Assembly (NCBI GenBank): GCA_029258975.1
Contig: JAPDJS010000011.1
Location: forward strand, 62,001 to 126,000
From: Thermoplasmatota archaeon
Lineage (GTDB): Archaea > Thermoplasmatota > B47-G6 > B47-G6B > 47-G6
Direction of reading: 5' to 3'
DNA: 64,000 bases
In this document: positions 24,772-34,117 of the stretch, piece after piece
How positions within the stretch are numbered: the first letter of the stretch is position 1
How the letters are laid out: every line of letters starts with the position of its first letter
Notes under the pieces: generated by a model
The model's database searches: none
What the model was told of the DNA's origin: nothing
What the model saw: the letters and a program-made list of their open reading frames with translations, nothing else
Made by a program: the position numbers and the translations under genes

Positions 24772-26070
24772 TTATTCTTTTATACTAACATCTTCGTACA
24801 ACTTCCTAACTTTCGCAGCAACTTTTAAGGAGTCTAATTCATTGTATAAGTATCTCTTACCATTTTCAGCAAGTTTTCTTGCTAAAGTCTTATCTTCAAC
24901 AAGAGTTCTTATCGCTGTCTTTATTTCTTCGATATTATTTCTTCTTACAAGTAATCCTCTACTACTTCCTATAACTTCTCTCATGACTGGATTGTCATCC
25001 GCTATTACGGGCGTATTATAGTACCATGCCTCAGCATATGCCATCCCAAAGGAATCAGCAATAGATGGCATAGCAAAGACGTCTGCAATAGTATAAAGCA
25101 AGGCTTTTGTTTCCTCCTTAACATAACCAAAATAGAAGGCCTTTACATTATTTGGCAGCTTATTTTTTAGCTTATTAAACTTGTTTAAATCTTCAAGTCT
25201 ACTTCTTCCAAAAGAAACAAAAACAACATTATATCTCTCCCTAAGATCTATGAGAGCTCTCAGAACGTTTAATGATCCCTTGTCCTCATTTAGTGTCATT
25301 GTGAGAATTATATGATCAGGATTTCCTAGCTTCTCTCGTAACTTATCACAATATTCTTTTGGCGGATTCAAGAAGGATTCTAAATCTACTGGAACGGGTA
25401 TAACATGGATTTCGTTTTTATTCCCGCCGATATATCTTTCAATAACAGATCTCTCATAGTGTGTTGATGTTATTATGGCATCCGCTCCACTAAGTATGTT
25501 TTTTATTTTAGGTCTCTCAAACAGATATCTCTCGTATCTCACAAAATGATGATAAATTGTCCACAAAATGAGTCCAGCAGAACTGTTTCTTAGTACAAGT
25601 CTTGAGAGTATGTATGGAAGCCAAAAAAGATGGATACCATATACATGAACAATTTCCGGTTGGATTTTCTCCAAATACTCTCTTATAAGACTTGAATAAG
25701 TATATCCTGCTCTTAACAGGTAAAAATCAGAGAGAATTGTAAGTGCTCTTAGTAAATTATCTGGAAATCCTCTTGTGTGAGATGCTATGAACATAACCTT
25801 ATGTGCAATAGCAGAAAGTGGATTTAATAATATGTTGTCAACATTTGCTACTGGAAATTTATATACTGTCCCATAAGGAGATTCCTCTGTCTTCATGCCC
25901 CCCCTTAGTAGAGACCTCCAGATATCTTCTATGGTCTCAGCATTATAAGAGAAAATGAATATATCATCTCCAAAGAGTCTCTTTATCGCCTTTATAAGTG
26001 TTAAATGATGCCTTTCAGCACCATACGTCTTTGCTGGGGGAGTTACCGGTATCGAAAAGAGGATTCTCAT
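24772..26070 (-). CDS. glycosyltransferase family 4 protein
   Basis: GT-B fold, retaining glycosyltransferase of about 432 aa. The N-terminal Rossmann half begins RILFSIPVTPP with a following GAERH, where GT4 enzymes bind the acceptor. The C-terminal half shows LTLNEDKGSLNVLRAL, VKEETKALLYTIADVFAMPS and the nucleotide-sugar binding motif SFGMAYAEAWYYNTPVIA, with the E-x7-E pattern around AEAW. It probably transfers a sugar to a lipid, glycan or protein. The ATG at 26070 has GGTG six bases upstream; the longer TTG start at 26082 overlaps this site. It follows DUF1177 by 18 bases and may share a transcript with it. Confidence 0.85.
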   Translation of the reverse strand: MRILFSIPVTPPAKTYGAERHHLTLIKAIKRLFGDDIFIFSYNAETIEDIWRSLLRGGMKTEESPYGTVYKFPVANVDNILLNPLSAIAHKVMFIASHTRGFPDNLLRALTILSDFYLLRAGYTYSSLIREYLEKIQPEIVHVYGIHLFWLPYILSRLVLRNSSAGLILWTIYHHFVRYERYLFERPKIKNILSGADAIITSTHYERSVIERYIGGNKNEIHVIPVPVDLESFLNPPKEYCDKLREKLGNPDHIILTMTLNEDKGSLNVLRALIDLRERYNVVFVSFGRSRLEDLNKFNKLKNKLPNNVKAFYFGYVKEETKALLYTIADVFAMPSIADSFGMAYAEAWYYNTPVIADDNPVMREVIGSSRGLLVRRNNIEEIKTAIRTLVEDKTLARKLAENGKRYLYNELDSLKVAAKVRKLYEDVSIKE

Positions 26071-26088
26071 TAAGGGCACCAAGCATTA

Positions 26089-27015
26089 TTACTCTAATCT
26101 CTGAAGTCTCTTCATGCTGCCATATAGCTCTACCAAACGCTCAAAGTCTCCTTTATTGTAAAATTCTATTCGTCCTTCGCCAAAATATTTTGCTACCTCC
26201 AAACAAAATCTTGCAGCTTCTTCCATACTTACTAGATCATTTACTCCAGTAGCTGATCCAGGAACTGAAACCTCAGAGGTTATTGCTACACCCACTACTG
26301 GAGCACTGGTCACAGTAGCCGGTTGCATTATTGCATTGAGATGATAAACTCCGTTTCCATAAGGGGTAATATCTTGCATCGTAATGGGCACTACCGCAGG
26401 TCGCCTACCTGTAACATGTTCCATAATGGTAAGCAAATCCTCGCTAACTCTCAAAATCCAGCCTTCCTTAACAGTTGGAGTTATGGCAAACCCTTTTACG
26501 TTTATTACTCGATTTCCTCGCGTAGTATCTATAGAGAGTATTGCATCCATCTCCTCGTCTACAAGCTCTTTCACAAGTTTTGGAACTTCAATAGGCGATC
26601 CTACAAAAGGTACAGGATCATGAGGAATTGTAGGGGCTCTAGGACAAATGTGTGTGCTTACTATTACGTCTCCCTCTACAACTTCGCCTATTTTTTCCAT
26701 CTTAATAAGTTTAAGGGCTACAGCCAGTGCAGTAATAGCTCCATCAGCATCGGAAACCAACCCACGAAATCTAGGAATAGTGGCTATTCCACCGAGCATT
26801 CCTATTATCCCCAACGTAGGTGCCGAACCACCGTTTGATTTTCCGTTTTTACCTTTTATCCTAATTTTTATTATGTCGGTATATCCGTGAAGACCTTCTA
26901 ATCTCTTTATAGAGACGTCCTGTGCTCCTCTAGACTTGAAAAATTCTGCTACTGCGCTTCCATCCACGTTGGGATCTTCCAAGAGTTCATAAATCTCTAA
27001 GAGCTCCTTTAGCAT
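26089..27015 (-). CDS. DUF1177 family protein
   Basis: Protein of 308 aa with the DUF1177 signature stretches: PTLGIIGMLGGIATIPRFRG, LVSDADGAITALAVAL, DVIVSTHICPRAPTIPHDPV, SIDTTRGNRV and PVVGVAITSEVSVPG. Conserved His, Asp and Glu (THICP, SDADG, EVSVPG) suggest a metal-dependent hydrolase related to M20/M42 peptidases, but no activity is established for the family. It sits directly after the prolyl oligopeptidase gene (2-base gap), so a role in peptide or amide breakdown is plausible from context. Confidence 0.75.
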   Translation of the reverse strand: MLKELLEIYELLEDPNVDGSAVAEFFKSRGAQDVSIKRLEGLHGYTDIIKIRIKGKNGKSNGGSAPTLGIIGMLGGIATIPRFRGLVSDADGAITALAVALKLIKMEKIGEVVEGDVIVSTHICPRAPTIPHDPVPFVGSPIEVPKLVKELVDEEMDAILSIDTTRGNRVINVKGFAITPTVKEGWILRVSEDLLTIMEHVTGRRPAVVPITMQDITPYGNGVYHLNAIMQPATVTSAPVVGVAITSEVSVPGSATGVNDLVSMEEAARFCLEVAKYFGEGRIEFYNKGDFERLVELYGSMKRLQRLE

Positions 27016-27017
27016 CG

Positions 27018-28913
27018 TTAATCCACCATGCCTAAACTTTTGTAAATAAATGACAATATATCCGCCATCTCTCTAATTTTTATTTCAGGTGATGCACCCA
27101 TATGGCCACTTTTAATTTCTACTCGCAAATACACTGGTGCACCAGTTTCTTCTAACTTTGCCACAAATTTTAACGCATGAGCAGGATGAACCCTATCATC
27201 ATGGAGGCCGGTATATACGAGTGTTGTTGGATATCTTATACCATGCCTTACATTATGATAAGGAGAGTACTTCATTAAATATACTTTGTCCTGCGGATCG
27301 TCAGGATTTCCGTATTCTGTAGTCCAAAGATATCCTACGTATAGTTTGTGGAACCGCATCATATCAATAACAGGATATCCTACAAGAGCCACATCAATAA
27401 CATCAGGATTCTGCGTGAGAACGGACGCTACAAGAAGTCCGCCATTACTGCTTCCCCAGGCTACAGTTTTAAATCCTCTCTGTTTAAATGTTCTGAGTAC
27501 TGATGTAAAATCGTCAAATACATTCTGCTTGTTTTCTTTCATTCCCACTTTATGCCACTTTTCCCCGTATTCTCCACCACCACGGATGTTTGCTACAACA
27601 TAGGTAAATCCATCCTCTAATAATGATGCAACTGTTGATGAGAAATGTGGGGTAACAGAGACGCCAAATCCACCGTATCCATACACAACAGCAACGTTAT
27701 TTTTCTTTTCTTTGTTATAAACAGTAAATATATGAATTTTTGTACCATCTTTGGATTCTACAAACTCCTCGTCAACAAAAACACTCAACTGTAGTTCTGT
27801 TCCAAATATCTTTCTAAATCCGTCGTTACTTATCTCACAAAGGCTTGGTGGCCTAGAAAAGCTTTCTATAATTGCGTAAACCTTACCGCGATATTCCTTT
27901 ATCTTTTTAATCGTAAGGGGTTCTTCTGGAACTATTTCATTAATTATATTACCACTGAGGTCATATATCCTTACCTTACTCGATGCATCAATTAAATATA
28001 CAGCAACGATTTTATCTTTGAGTAGTAACGCATTACTAATAGGATACTCCCCCTCTGGAATAATTTCTTCAGTTACGCCATCTTTTACTTTTATTATTCT
28101 ACCAAAACCATTTTTATCATAAATAATAACATAAGAGTGTCCGTTGGCATATCCAAAAGGTATTGCCAATGAATCTTTTCCATCGAGGATTAATGACCAT
28201 CGCGAAGGATCGTCTTTTAGTCCTCCATATATCCTCGAGAAGTTCCAACCATATTGAACGACACAAAATACCCAGTTCTCTTCGGGAACTTCCTTAAGCC
28301 CTATCATGTAGTTTCTGTCCAGACCTCTCCCAAAAACCATTTCTTCACTTTTTTCGAAAATGTCTCTTTCTATTATTCTGTCAGCAGGGGCTTCCACACC
28401 ATCTGGGGTCTTTTCAGACCTATAAAACCTAGAATAGAAGACTCTATTTTCATTTTTCCAAATCACATCCCAAATAGATCCCTCAAATTCGTCTATAACT
28501 TGATTTCTTCTAATATCAATTATCCTAACCTTTCCAAGATCACTTCCAGCCTCTGTATAAAAGATTGCTATTTTATTCCCCTCTTGAGATGGGTAGAGGC
28601 CACTAATAACCACGTGAGGCCCTATATCCCTTGAGGAGATGACCTCTTGCACCTTGCCGTTCGTAGATAACAGAATTATAGCATACTTGTCCCAAAATCT
28701 AGAAAGCACATAAATTCCAAAATCTGTCGGAGAGAAATCTATTATGTAGGGTATCTTATGGTATTTTTCTATTTTAGAGTATATTTTCTCCGGAAATTTC
28801 CCGAGAAATTCTCTCAGTCTTTTGTTATGATTGTTTACGAATTCTATAGTTCTCTCACTGTTTAGATTCTCTAACCAAATGTAATTGTCTTTCACGTTCA
28901 AAACCATAAGCAT
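27018..28913 (-). CDS. prolyl oligopeptidase family serine peptidase (S9A)
   Basis: Cytosolic peptidase of 631 aa that should cleave short peptides after proline. The N-terminal IWLENLNSERTIEFVNNHN matches the S9A start and is followed by a beta-propeller (about 60-370). The alpha/beta hydrolase domain has the oxyanion region YGYGGFGVS, the nucleophile in WGSSNGG (Ser near 489), Asp in TGLHDDRVHP and His in KSGHMGA, all intact. Another ATG two codons downstream (28907) has slightly better spacing from GGGT, so the true start may be there. It heads an operon-like run with DUF1177 and the glycosyltransferase. Confidence 0.9.
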   Translation of the reverse strand: MLMVLNVKDNYIWLENLNSERTIEFVNNHNKRLREFLGKFPEKIYSKIEKYHKIPYIIDFSPTDFGIYVLSRFWDKYAIILLSTNGKVQEVISSRDIGPHVVISGLYPSQEGNKIAIFYTEAGSDLGKVRIIDIRRNQVIDEFEGSIWDVIWKNENRVFYSRFYRSEKTPDGVEAPADRIIERDIFEKSEEMVFGRGLDRNYMIGLKEVPEENWVFCVVQYGWNFSRIYGGLKDDPSRWSLILDGKDSLAIPFGYANGHSYVIIYDKNGFGRIIKVKDGVTEEIIPEGEYPISNALLLKDKIVAVYLIDASSKVRIYDLSGNIINEIVPEEPLTIKKIKEYRGKVYAIIESFSRPPSLCEISNDGFRKIFGTELQLSVFVDEEFVESKDGTKIHIFTVYNKEKKNNVAVVYGYGGFGVSVTPHFSSTVASLLEDGFTYVVANIRGGGEYGEKWHKVGMKENKQNVFDDFTSVLRTFKQRGFKTVAWGSSNGGLLVASVLTQNPDVIDVALVGYPVIDMMRFHKLYVGYLWTTEYGNPDDPQDKVYLMKYSPYHNVRHGIRYPTTLVYTGLHDDRVHPAHALKFVAKLEETGAPVYLRVEIKSGHMGASPEIKIREMADILSFIYKSLGMVD

Positions 28914-29122
28914 TACCCTACTAAACTTTAATTAGATCTCAATATTAAGATTGATTCTTTTTCTTGCATCCAAGTGAGCTACCGCCTCAAAAGGTGATGT
29001 TCCTCTCAGTGAGAGTAATATAAAAATCGCTAAAGAGTAACGTTCTTGGTAAAGATTTTATCAAGTCTAAGACAAGTTAAGCTGTGCTTTTAAGAAAAGA
29101 GATCGGTGAGAATTTACTTGTC

Positions 29123-29199
29123 AACTATGGTTTACTTAACGAAAATTTTATTTATATTATACTAAATTTTATTTGTAGTAAAGTAAACCATAGTTTACT
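29123..29199 (+). promoter_or_regulatory. paired operator and TATA box of the ArsR-like regulator gene
   Basis: AACTATGGTTTACTT (29123-29137) and its exact reverse complement (29181-29195) flank a TATA box TTTATATTAT (29151-29160). The right copy is itself part of a perfect palindrome AGTAAACCATAGTTTACT (29182-29199). Transcription from the TATA box should begin near 29185, inside the right operator. A dimeric regulator binding both would block polymerase access, so this looks like autoregulation by the adjacent gene product. The regulator assignment is inference; the repeats are directly visible. Confidence 0.7.
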
Positions 29200-29208
29200 G
29201 GTGAGTAT

Positions 29209-29613
29209 ATGAACTTTGTATTGGAAAAAATTGACGAGGCAATTAAGACGTTGGAAGAAATAAAGAACTCTCTTCGGACAAGTGTTTCGACAGAGCCCAC
29301 AGAAGTAAACTATGAAGAACTGAAGAAGAATGTGAACGTAGAGTACATTTCAAAAGTACTTAGTGCAGTTGCGCATAAAGATAGGATAAAAATAGTTTTG
29401 GAGCTACAACCTACGGGAAAATATTTTACAGAGTTGCTTGAAGCTACGAGGCTTAACAACAGTGCTTTGTACTTTCATCTGAGAGTGCTTCTTCAAGCAG
29501 GGATAATATTTCAGGAGTACTCTAGGGGAAAATATCTTCTAACAGATCTGGGAGAACAACTTACAAAGATGATTCTTCGAATAGCCTTAGTCACAAATAC
29601 TGCAGGGAGGTGA
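29209..29613 (+). CDS. ArsR-like winged-helix regulator with N-terminal coiled coil
   Basis: DNA-binding protein of 134 aa. Residues 1-25 predict a coiled coil (LEKIDEAIKTLEEIKNSL) likely to aid dimer formation. Residues about 48-125 form an ArsR/DUF-type winged helix: ISKVLSAVAHKDRIKIVLEL, helix-turn-helix TELLEATRLNNSALYFHLRVL, then a wing EYSRGKYLLTDLG. No Cys or His metal site is present, so metal sensing is unlikely. GGTG lies six bases before the ATG. The palindromic operators in its own promoter suggest autorepression, and the six-base gap to the next gene suggests that the partner is co-regulated. Confidence 0.82.
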   Translation: MNFVLEKIDEAIKTLEEIKNSLRTSVSTEPTEVNYEELKKNVNVEYISKVLSAVAHKDRIKIVLELQPTGKYFTELLEATRLNNSALYFHLRVLLQAGIIFQEYSRGKYLLTDLGEQLTKMILRIALVTNTAGR

Positions 29614-29619
29614 TGAGTT

Positions 29620-30360
29620 ATGATATTCTCAAGATCTGTCGAGATTAAAGAAATAAGGAAGTTATCTGAAAATTATGTGATAGAACGCGAAGACTTGATA
29701 TTTACAATAAATAAAGGATCGTATGTCGTCCTTTTTAGTAAGTTAGATCATATTCTAGGATTTATTGGAAAATACGACTATTTCTATAAAATTAAGCTTG
29801 ACCTGCCTTTTGGAAGCTTCTCTAAAGATGTCACGGGGAGCGGTAGTGGTATAGGCATACTCGCATCTAAAAAAATAGGGTTTAAAGAGGATGTAGTAAG
29901 AATTTCCGAGACCTTATCTGAAATACCAGAAGAACTTAGGAAGGATATTAAAAGCTGTAAAAAAGATACCGAAGAGTTTTTAAAAACGTCGAAAGTAGAT
30001 TCTGGCTTAATAATTAGAACAAACGAGTTTAAAGCGATTGTAGGGAAGAGAAGTGTAGTTCTAAAAGCACCGGACACGAAGGTTGTCAAAAGCTTCACAG
30101 GTAATTACGTACTAAAAACAAAATCGTTGAAACTAACGTATTCTCCTCCGTCAAATCTTGTTTTTAAATCAGAAAACGGGTTTAAGGCAGTGATTTCCGG
30201 TGATGATATTGTTGCGAATAAAGTAGTTATCTCTAATAGATCTCTTGTAAAACCTGGTCTGGTAGCAAAAAGTGAAGACCTTGTAATGAAAGAAAAAACG
30301 AAGATATTTGAACAAATATCTAAAATTCTTCAGCAAGATGGTTTCCACGAAGAAGCTTAA
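29620..30360 (+). CDS. unknown protein co-transcribed with the ArsR-like regulator
   Basis: I do not recognise this 246-aa protein. It has no signal peptide or strong membrane helix. The sequence is Lys/Ser/Val-rich with many short alternating hydrophobic stretches, which suggests a beta-rich fold such as an adhesin-like or auto-transport-free solenoid (for example TGNYVLKTKSLKLTY and KAVISGDDIVANKVVISNRS). A Gly/Ser stretch GSGSGIGILAS lies around residues 70-80. It begins six bases after the regulator, with a strong GGGAGGTGA ribosome site, so the two form an operon. It could be the regulated effector or an inhibitor of the regulator. Confidence 0.6.
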   Translation: MIFSRSVEIKEIRKLSENYVIEREDLIFTINKGSYVVLFSKLDHILGFIGKYDYFYKIKLDLPFGSFSKDVTGSGSGIGILASKKIGFKEDVVRISETLSEIPEELRKDIKSCKKDTEEFLKTSKVDSGLIIRTNEFKAIVGKRSVVLKAPDTKVVKSFTGNYVLKTKSLKLTYSPPSNLVFKSENGFKAVISGDDIVANKVVISNRSLVKPGLVAKSEDLVMKEKTKIFEQISKILQQDGFHEEA

Positions 30361-30382
30361 CAGACTCTTCTAAAAATATAAA

Positions 30383-30412
30383 CCTTTATTTCTCTTTCCA
30401 TCCTTTTTCTTA
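30383..30412 (+). terminator. T-rich archaeal terminator after the regulator operon
   Basis: The stretch CCTTTATTTCTCTTTCC, then TCCTTTTTCTT, begins 23 bases after the stop codon and precedes a new gene. Multiple T tracts without a strong hairpin are typical of archaeal intrinsic termination. Confidence 0.5.
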
Positions 30413-30512
30413 TAACTTTCAAGATCTTGTAATTGTTCACCTATTTGCCTAAACTGTTCAAAATCAATATTAAGTGTGCCAGTATTACCACCTCCAAGGC
30501 ACTTGAGGGGGA

Positions 30513-31955
30513 ATGACCTGGATGGCAACACCAGACTTTGATGCCAGAAGGGAAGAAATCCTCAACGCACCTTTAACTAAAATAATGATGAAGCTTGCAC
30601 TACCTACAATGGGTTCAGCGCTTCTTGACACTCTGTATAGTTTCTTAGATTCATTATGGCTTGGGGGTTTGGGGTCGTCAAGCGTTAGCGCCCCTATGTT
30701 AACACTAACGGTTCTATGGTTACTTTTTTCGATATTTGGCGGTATTATTAATGGCGCATTCCCGTTTATTTCACAGAATCGCGGTGCTGGAAGAGATGAA
30801 GATGCTAGGAAAGCTGCCGGTCAAGCTATGTTCCTTGCCGCAATTATCATGCTTCCTCTTATAATCACATTCCTATTCCTTTTACCTTATATCGCCACAT
30901 TTTTTGGATTGGAATCTTCATTTAGAGAGGACTTCATTGCTTATGCATCAATCGTAATTTTCTCAGACATAGCCCTAGGAGTCGCCCAGATGAGTCTGGG
31001 ATTAATCAGATTGTGGGGATATCCTGAGCTTTCATTTTACATCAGGGTTCCGTTTGTTACCCTAAATGCTGTTTTAGATCCATTTTTAATCTATGGTTGG
31101 GGGCCATTTCCAGCATTAGGTGTGCGTGGAGCTGCTATTGCAACTTTACTCGCAGAAGTTCTTGAAGCTATAGTGGCCATATACTTTCTAGCTTACGGTA
31201 AGGTAGGCGTAAGTATGAGGTTAAAACACTTAAAGCCTGACTTTGAACTCATTAAGAAAATTGTTAGAATAGGAACTCCTCTTGGTATCACAAACTTTAC
31301 AGAAGCTTCGGGATTTTTCATCCTTACTTCTATAATATCAAACATCGGCCCCGTAGCAATTACCACGTGGACTGTTTATGACAAAATAACAAGTCTATTC
31401 TGGTGGATGATAAACTCGTTAAATAACGCTAGCATTACAATAGTAGGCCAATGTATTGGTGCTAACAAATTCGATAGAGCTGAGAGGGCTATAAGGCTTA
31501 CATTAATTGTTAGTTTCCTGATAGCATTGGTGGGTACAGTTTTAATTGCTATCTTCCACAAACAAATATTTATGTTGTTTCTCAGGAATCCCAACGATCC
31601 CTATAGGATACCAGTTATTGAGCAGAGCTTTTATGTTTCTGTAATATTTGGAGCATCTTTGCCCGTATTAGCAGTATCATTTAGCGCCTTAGCACCTTTT
31701 TACGTCTCTGGAAGAACAAAATATCCCATGTATGTAGCAATTGCAAGACTGTGGCTTATGAGAGTTCCACTGACCTTCCTCTTTGGTATAGCGCTAGGCT
31801 TTAGAGAAATTGGTGCGTGGACCGGTATGAGTTTAAGTAACTTCGTTGCGTTCGGAGTCTCGTACACCCTCCTCAAAATGGGCAAGTGGAAGATGAGGGT
31901 TGTAGAGGACAAAGAAGTAACAATTACAGAAGAGACATCACCAAAAGTGGATTAG
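30513..31955 (+). CDS. MATE family efflux transporter
   Basis: Twelve-helix exporter of 480 aa of the multidrug and toxin extrusion family, driven by sodium or protons. The N-terminal half starts LTKIMMKLALPTMGSALLDT with the MATE-typical DSLWLGGLGSSSVSA; inverted-repeat helix bundles follow (for example INGAFPFISQNRGAGRDEDA, then in the second half TIVGQCIGANKFDRAERAI). The C-terminus is cytoplasmic and charged. The start could be ATG at 30513 or ATG at 30522; GAGGGG before them fits the second better. It converges with the next leftward gene with a 4-base overlap. Substrates unknown. Confidence 0.88.
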   Translation: MTWMATPDFDARREEILNAPLTKIMMKLALPTMGSALLDTLYSFLDSLWLGGLGSSSVSAPMLTLTVLWLLFSIFGGIINGAFPFISQNRGAGRDEDARKAAGQAMFLAAIIMLPLIITFLFLLPYIATFFGLESSFREDFIAYASIVIFSDIALGVAQMSLGLIRLWGYPELSFYIRVPFVTLNAVLDPFLIYGWGPFPALGVRGAAIATLLAEVLEAIVAIYFLAYGKVGVSMRLKHLKPDFELIKKIVRIGTPLGITNFTEASGFFILTSIISNIGPVAITTWTVYDKITSLFWWMINSLNNASITIVGQCIGANKFDRAERAIRLTLIVSFLIALVGTVLIAIFHKQIFMLFLRNPNDPYRIPVIEQSFYVSVIFGASLPVLAVSFSALAPFYVSGRTKYPMYVAIARLWLMRVPLTFLFGIALGFREIGAWTGMSLSNFVAFGVSYTLLKMGKWKMRVVEDKEVTITEETSPKVD

Positions 31956-32278
31956 GCGACTGAAATTGATGTTAAAGATGTTCTAAGAACGACGTCCTCA
32001 TCACGCCCGGCAAGGGACAAGAATCTCATCACAAGAGCTTTTGAGTTATGAACATTAATTTTTGCAACAACGCCCCCAGAAACGCCACTTTTTAACGCAT
32101 CATCTATTATTTTTGCCACAGTTTTTCTAAACACATCTAAAAACTCTTTTTCAAAGATTATGCTAGACATTTTAATTTTCTCAGAAATTTCCAAAAGAGC
32201 AAGATACGCTATTTCTTCGGAGTTAGAGCCGACAAGATAGACTTCGTCATCCATATTTACTACAAGATCTCTTTTCAA
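31952..32278 (-). CDS. hypothetical protein (108 aa)
   Basis: I do not recognise this small soluble protein. It has a beta-rich start (VVNMDDEVYLVGS), a central pair of helices (EEIAYLALLEISEKI, then FLDVFRKTVAKIIDDAL), and a beta-rich end. The best start is TTG at 32278, six bases after GAGGTGA; a GTG at 32287 overlaps that site. It stands alone between the convergent MATE gene and the DUF89 gene on the same strand. The upstream AT-rich stretch to 32433 has no other gene. Confidence 0.5.
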   Translation of the reverse strand: MKRDLVVNMDDEVYLVGSNSEEIAYLALLEISEKIKMSSIIFEKEFLDVFRKTVAKIIDDALKSGVSGGVVAKINVHNSKALVMRFLSLAGRDEDVVLRTSLTSISVA

Positions 32279-32433
32279 GGTCTTCACCTCAAATAATTAT
32301 ACGCAAATACAAAATAAGTCCCCACTTTTCACTCTTTCTTAGAGCCAAAACACTCAATAGCAGTTATAACAATAAAAAGAGGACTTTATAGGCCAATAAC
32401 ATGAAAGGGTCAAGAAAAATTTATAACAAGGTA

Positions 32434-33294
32434 TTAAAACCTCTTGAAAAGCACTGGATAACCTACGGGAGCTCCCACAAATTTAGATATTGCCGCGCAT
32501 TTAACAAAAAATATGTGATAAATTCCCAAAACTTCGAGGGCCTCATAGTTCGCTTGGCCTTTTGTTATAGTAACATCTGAGTTTTGTATAAGCTCTAGGA
32601 TCTCTGTAGACCAATAATTAGGTCTTCTTTCTCTCGTAGGATGTATGCCTACAAGTTTTATTTTGTCGATTTCTTCAAATCCTATCTCCAAAGCTTCCTT
32701 TACCGTTATGTCATTAATAAACGGCTCTGCCTTAGCAACAACCGTTACTTCTTTTATCTGTGGGAATCTGTCTAAAATTACTTCGATAAAAAGCTTATCT
32801 AACACCGCTTCTCCCGCATTATCTAAGAAAAAAACGACGTTCTGTGCCCTTTTAAGATCACTAGTCAAAATATCGAATTGATTTATCCAAAAGGTCCTTT
32901 TAGAGGCCTTAAGAACCTCATCAAATACATTTTCAGCAGCATCTTTTGATCCTAAGTCAACTATATTTGCTCCTACAGATAGCCTTAAAGCTGTGAAAAG
33001 AGGATCCTTCTGTGAATAAACGTATTCCTTAAACTCATCATATTTAGAAAGAAGAGTCATATTATGCTCGCGTTTAATATCTTCATACACATCCTCTTTA
33101 TTCAAAATCCTTTTAAGAAAATCATAAATAAAATAGGCATTTTCAATGGGAGTGACTGAAAAATCAACCTTCTTTACCACTTCAAGAATGTCCTGTATGT
33201 GTGTTTTTATGAAGTCTTCATTTGCTTTATTTGCTCTAAGAACTCTTATTGCTTGGTTAATGAAACATGGAACACATTCTATCTGAGTGTTCAT
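32434..33294 (-). CDS. DUF89/ARMT1-like metal-dependent phosphatase
   Basis: DUF89 proteins are metal-dependent phosphatases that remove damaged or unwanted phosphometabolites. Visible here: the archaeal N-terminal ECVPCF pair of cysteines (about residues 5-8), the metal-binding FFLDNAGEAVLDKL segment (Asp, Asn, Glu), VVAKAEPFINDIT, and TKGQANYEAL near the end, all typical of the family. I chose ATG at 33294 because it puts ECVPCF at the expected N-terminal place; a TTG at 33351 would add 19 residues and overlap TauE. It is the last gene in a run with TauE, acylphosphatase and nitroreductase. The presence of acylphosphatase nearby fits a metabolite-repair theme. Confidence 0.82.
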   Translation of the reverse strand: MNTQIECVPCFINQAIRVLRANKANEDFIKTHIQDILEVVKKVDFSVTPIENAYFIYDFLKRILNKEDVYEDIKREHNMTLLSKYDEFKEYVYSQKDPLFTALRLSVGANIVDLGSKDAAENVFDEVLKASKRTFWINQFDILTSDLKRAQNVVFFLDNAGEAVLDKLFIEVILDRFPQIKEVTVVAKAEPFINDITVKEALEIGFEEIDKIKLVGIHPTRERRPNYWSTEILELIQNSDVTITKGQANYEALEVLGIYHIFFVKCAAISKFVGAPVGYPVLFKRF

Positions 33295-33343
33295 GATAAT
33301 AAAAACGTCCTTAGCTTTATTTCTTTTTCTAAATGTTTTTTCG

Positions 33344-34108
33344 TTATGCAAATAACATGAAAATGCCTATAAAGATCATAAGAATTGCGTAAATAGCCTC
33401 CAGTACTTTTGGGTGTGTTTTTATAGATACCTTCGCGCCTAGCCATGTTGCAAAGAGTGTAGGTATTACTATGGCAATAAAAAGCCATGGATCGATAAAT
33501 CCTAAGTGTGACAGCACAAAACCTCCACCTAGAGATGTAAAAACTACCTGAAGAAGTGATGTTCCAATAGCCACATTAGTGGGATAGCCAAGCGAAATTA
33601 GTATGGGTACATAATATATTCCACCACCAGCGCCCATAAATCCAGACGCAAAACCTGCAAGAAACATGAGAATTACTAAGAGAGCATCCTTGTGCCTAAT
33701 TATCCTGGTTGCCTCCTTTCGAACGTTTCTTGTACTACGAAATACCATGTAAATCCCAAGCATAATGTAAGACACTCCAAAAATAGACTTCAACAACTCT
33801 GAGGTTACATATTTCCCAATGAAGAAAGAACTCAACATCATTCCCGTTACAGAAGCAAAACATCCAAGTAAAAACGCTCTTATATCTATATTTTTGTGCT
33901 TCCAGTACACATATACGCCAGCAAGACTGCCCAGTGCAATAATTAAGTAATTAACCGAATATGCAACCTTCATTGACGTTCCAAATAAATAAACGATTAA
34001 AGGTACCCTAATAAATCCACCACCAACACCCAATAGACTAGAAACAAATCCAGAAAGTATTGCAACAATTATGGCATACAGCATATATGAAACAATATCT
34101 AGCGGCAT
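33344..34108 (-). CDS. TauE/SafE family sulfite/organoanion exporter
   Basis: Membrane protein of 254 aa with seven or eight helices and the duplicated TauE/SafE signature: GFVSSLLGVGGGFIRVPLI in the first half and GFASGFMGAGGGIYYVPIL in the second. These Gly-rich motifs line the transport path. Family members export sulfite, sulfoacetate or related anions. It lies 9 bases after acylphosphatase in the same direction. No adjacent sulfur-metabolism gene pins down the substrate. Confidence 0.88.
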   Translation of the reverse strand: MPLDIVSYMLYAIIVAILSGFVSSLLGVGGGFIRVPLIVYLFGTSMKVAYSVNYLIIALGSLAGVYVYWKHKNIDIRAFLLGCFASVTGMMLSSFFIGKYVTSELLKSIFGVSYIMLGIYMVFRSTRNVRKEATRIIRHKDALLVILMFLAGFASGFMGAGGGIYYVPILISLGYPTNVAIGTSLLQVVFTSLGGGFVLSHLGFIDPWLFIAIVIPTLFATWLGAKVSIKTHPKVLEAIYAILMIFIGIFMLFA

Positions 34109-34117
34109 AAGGGCCCC

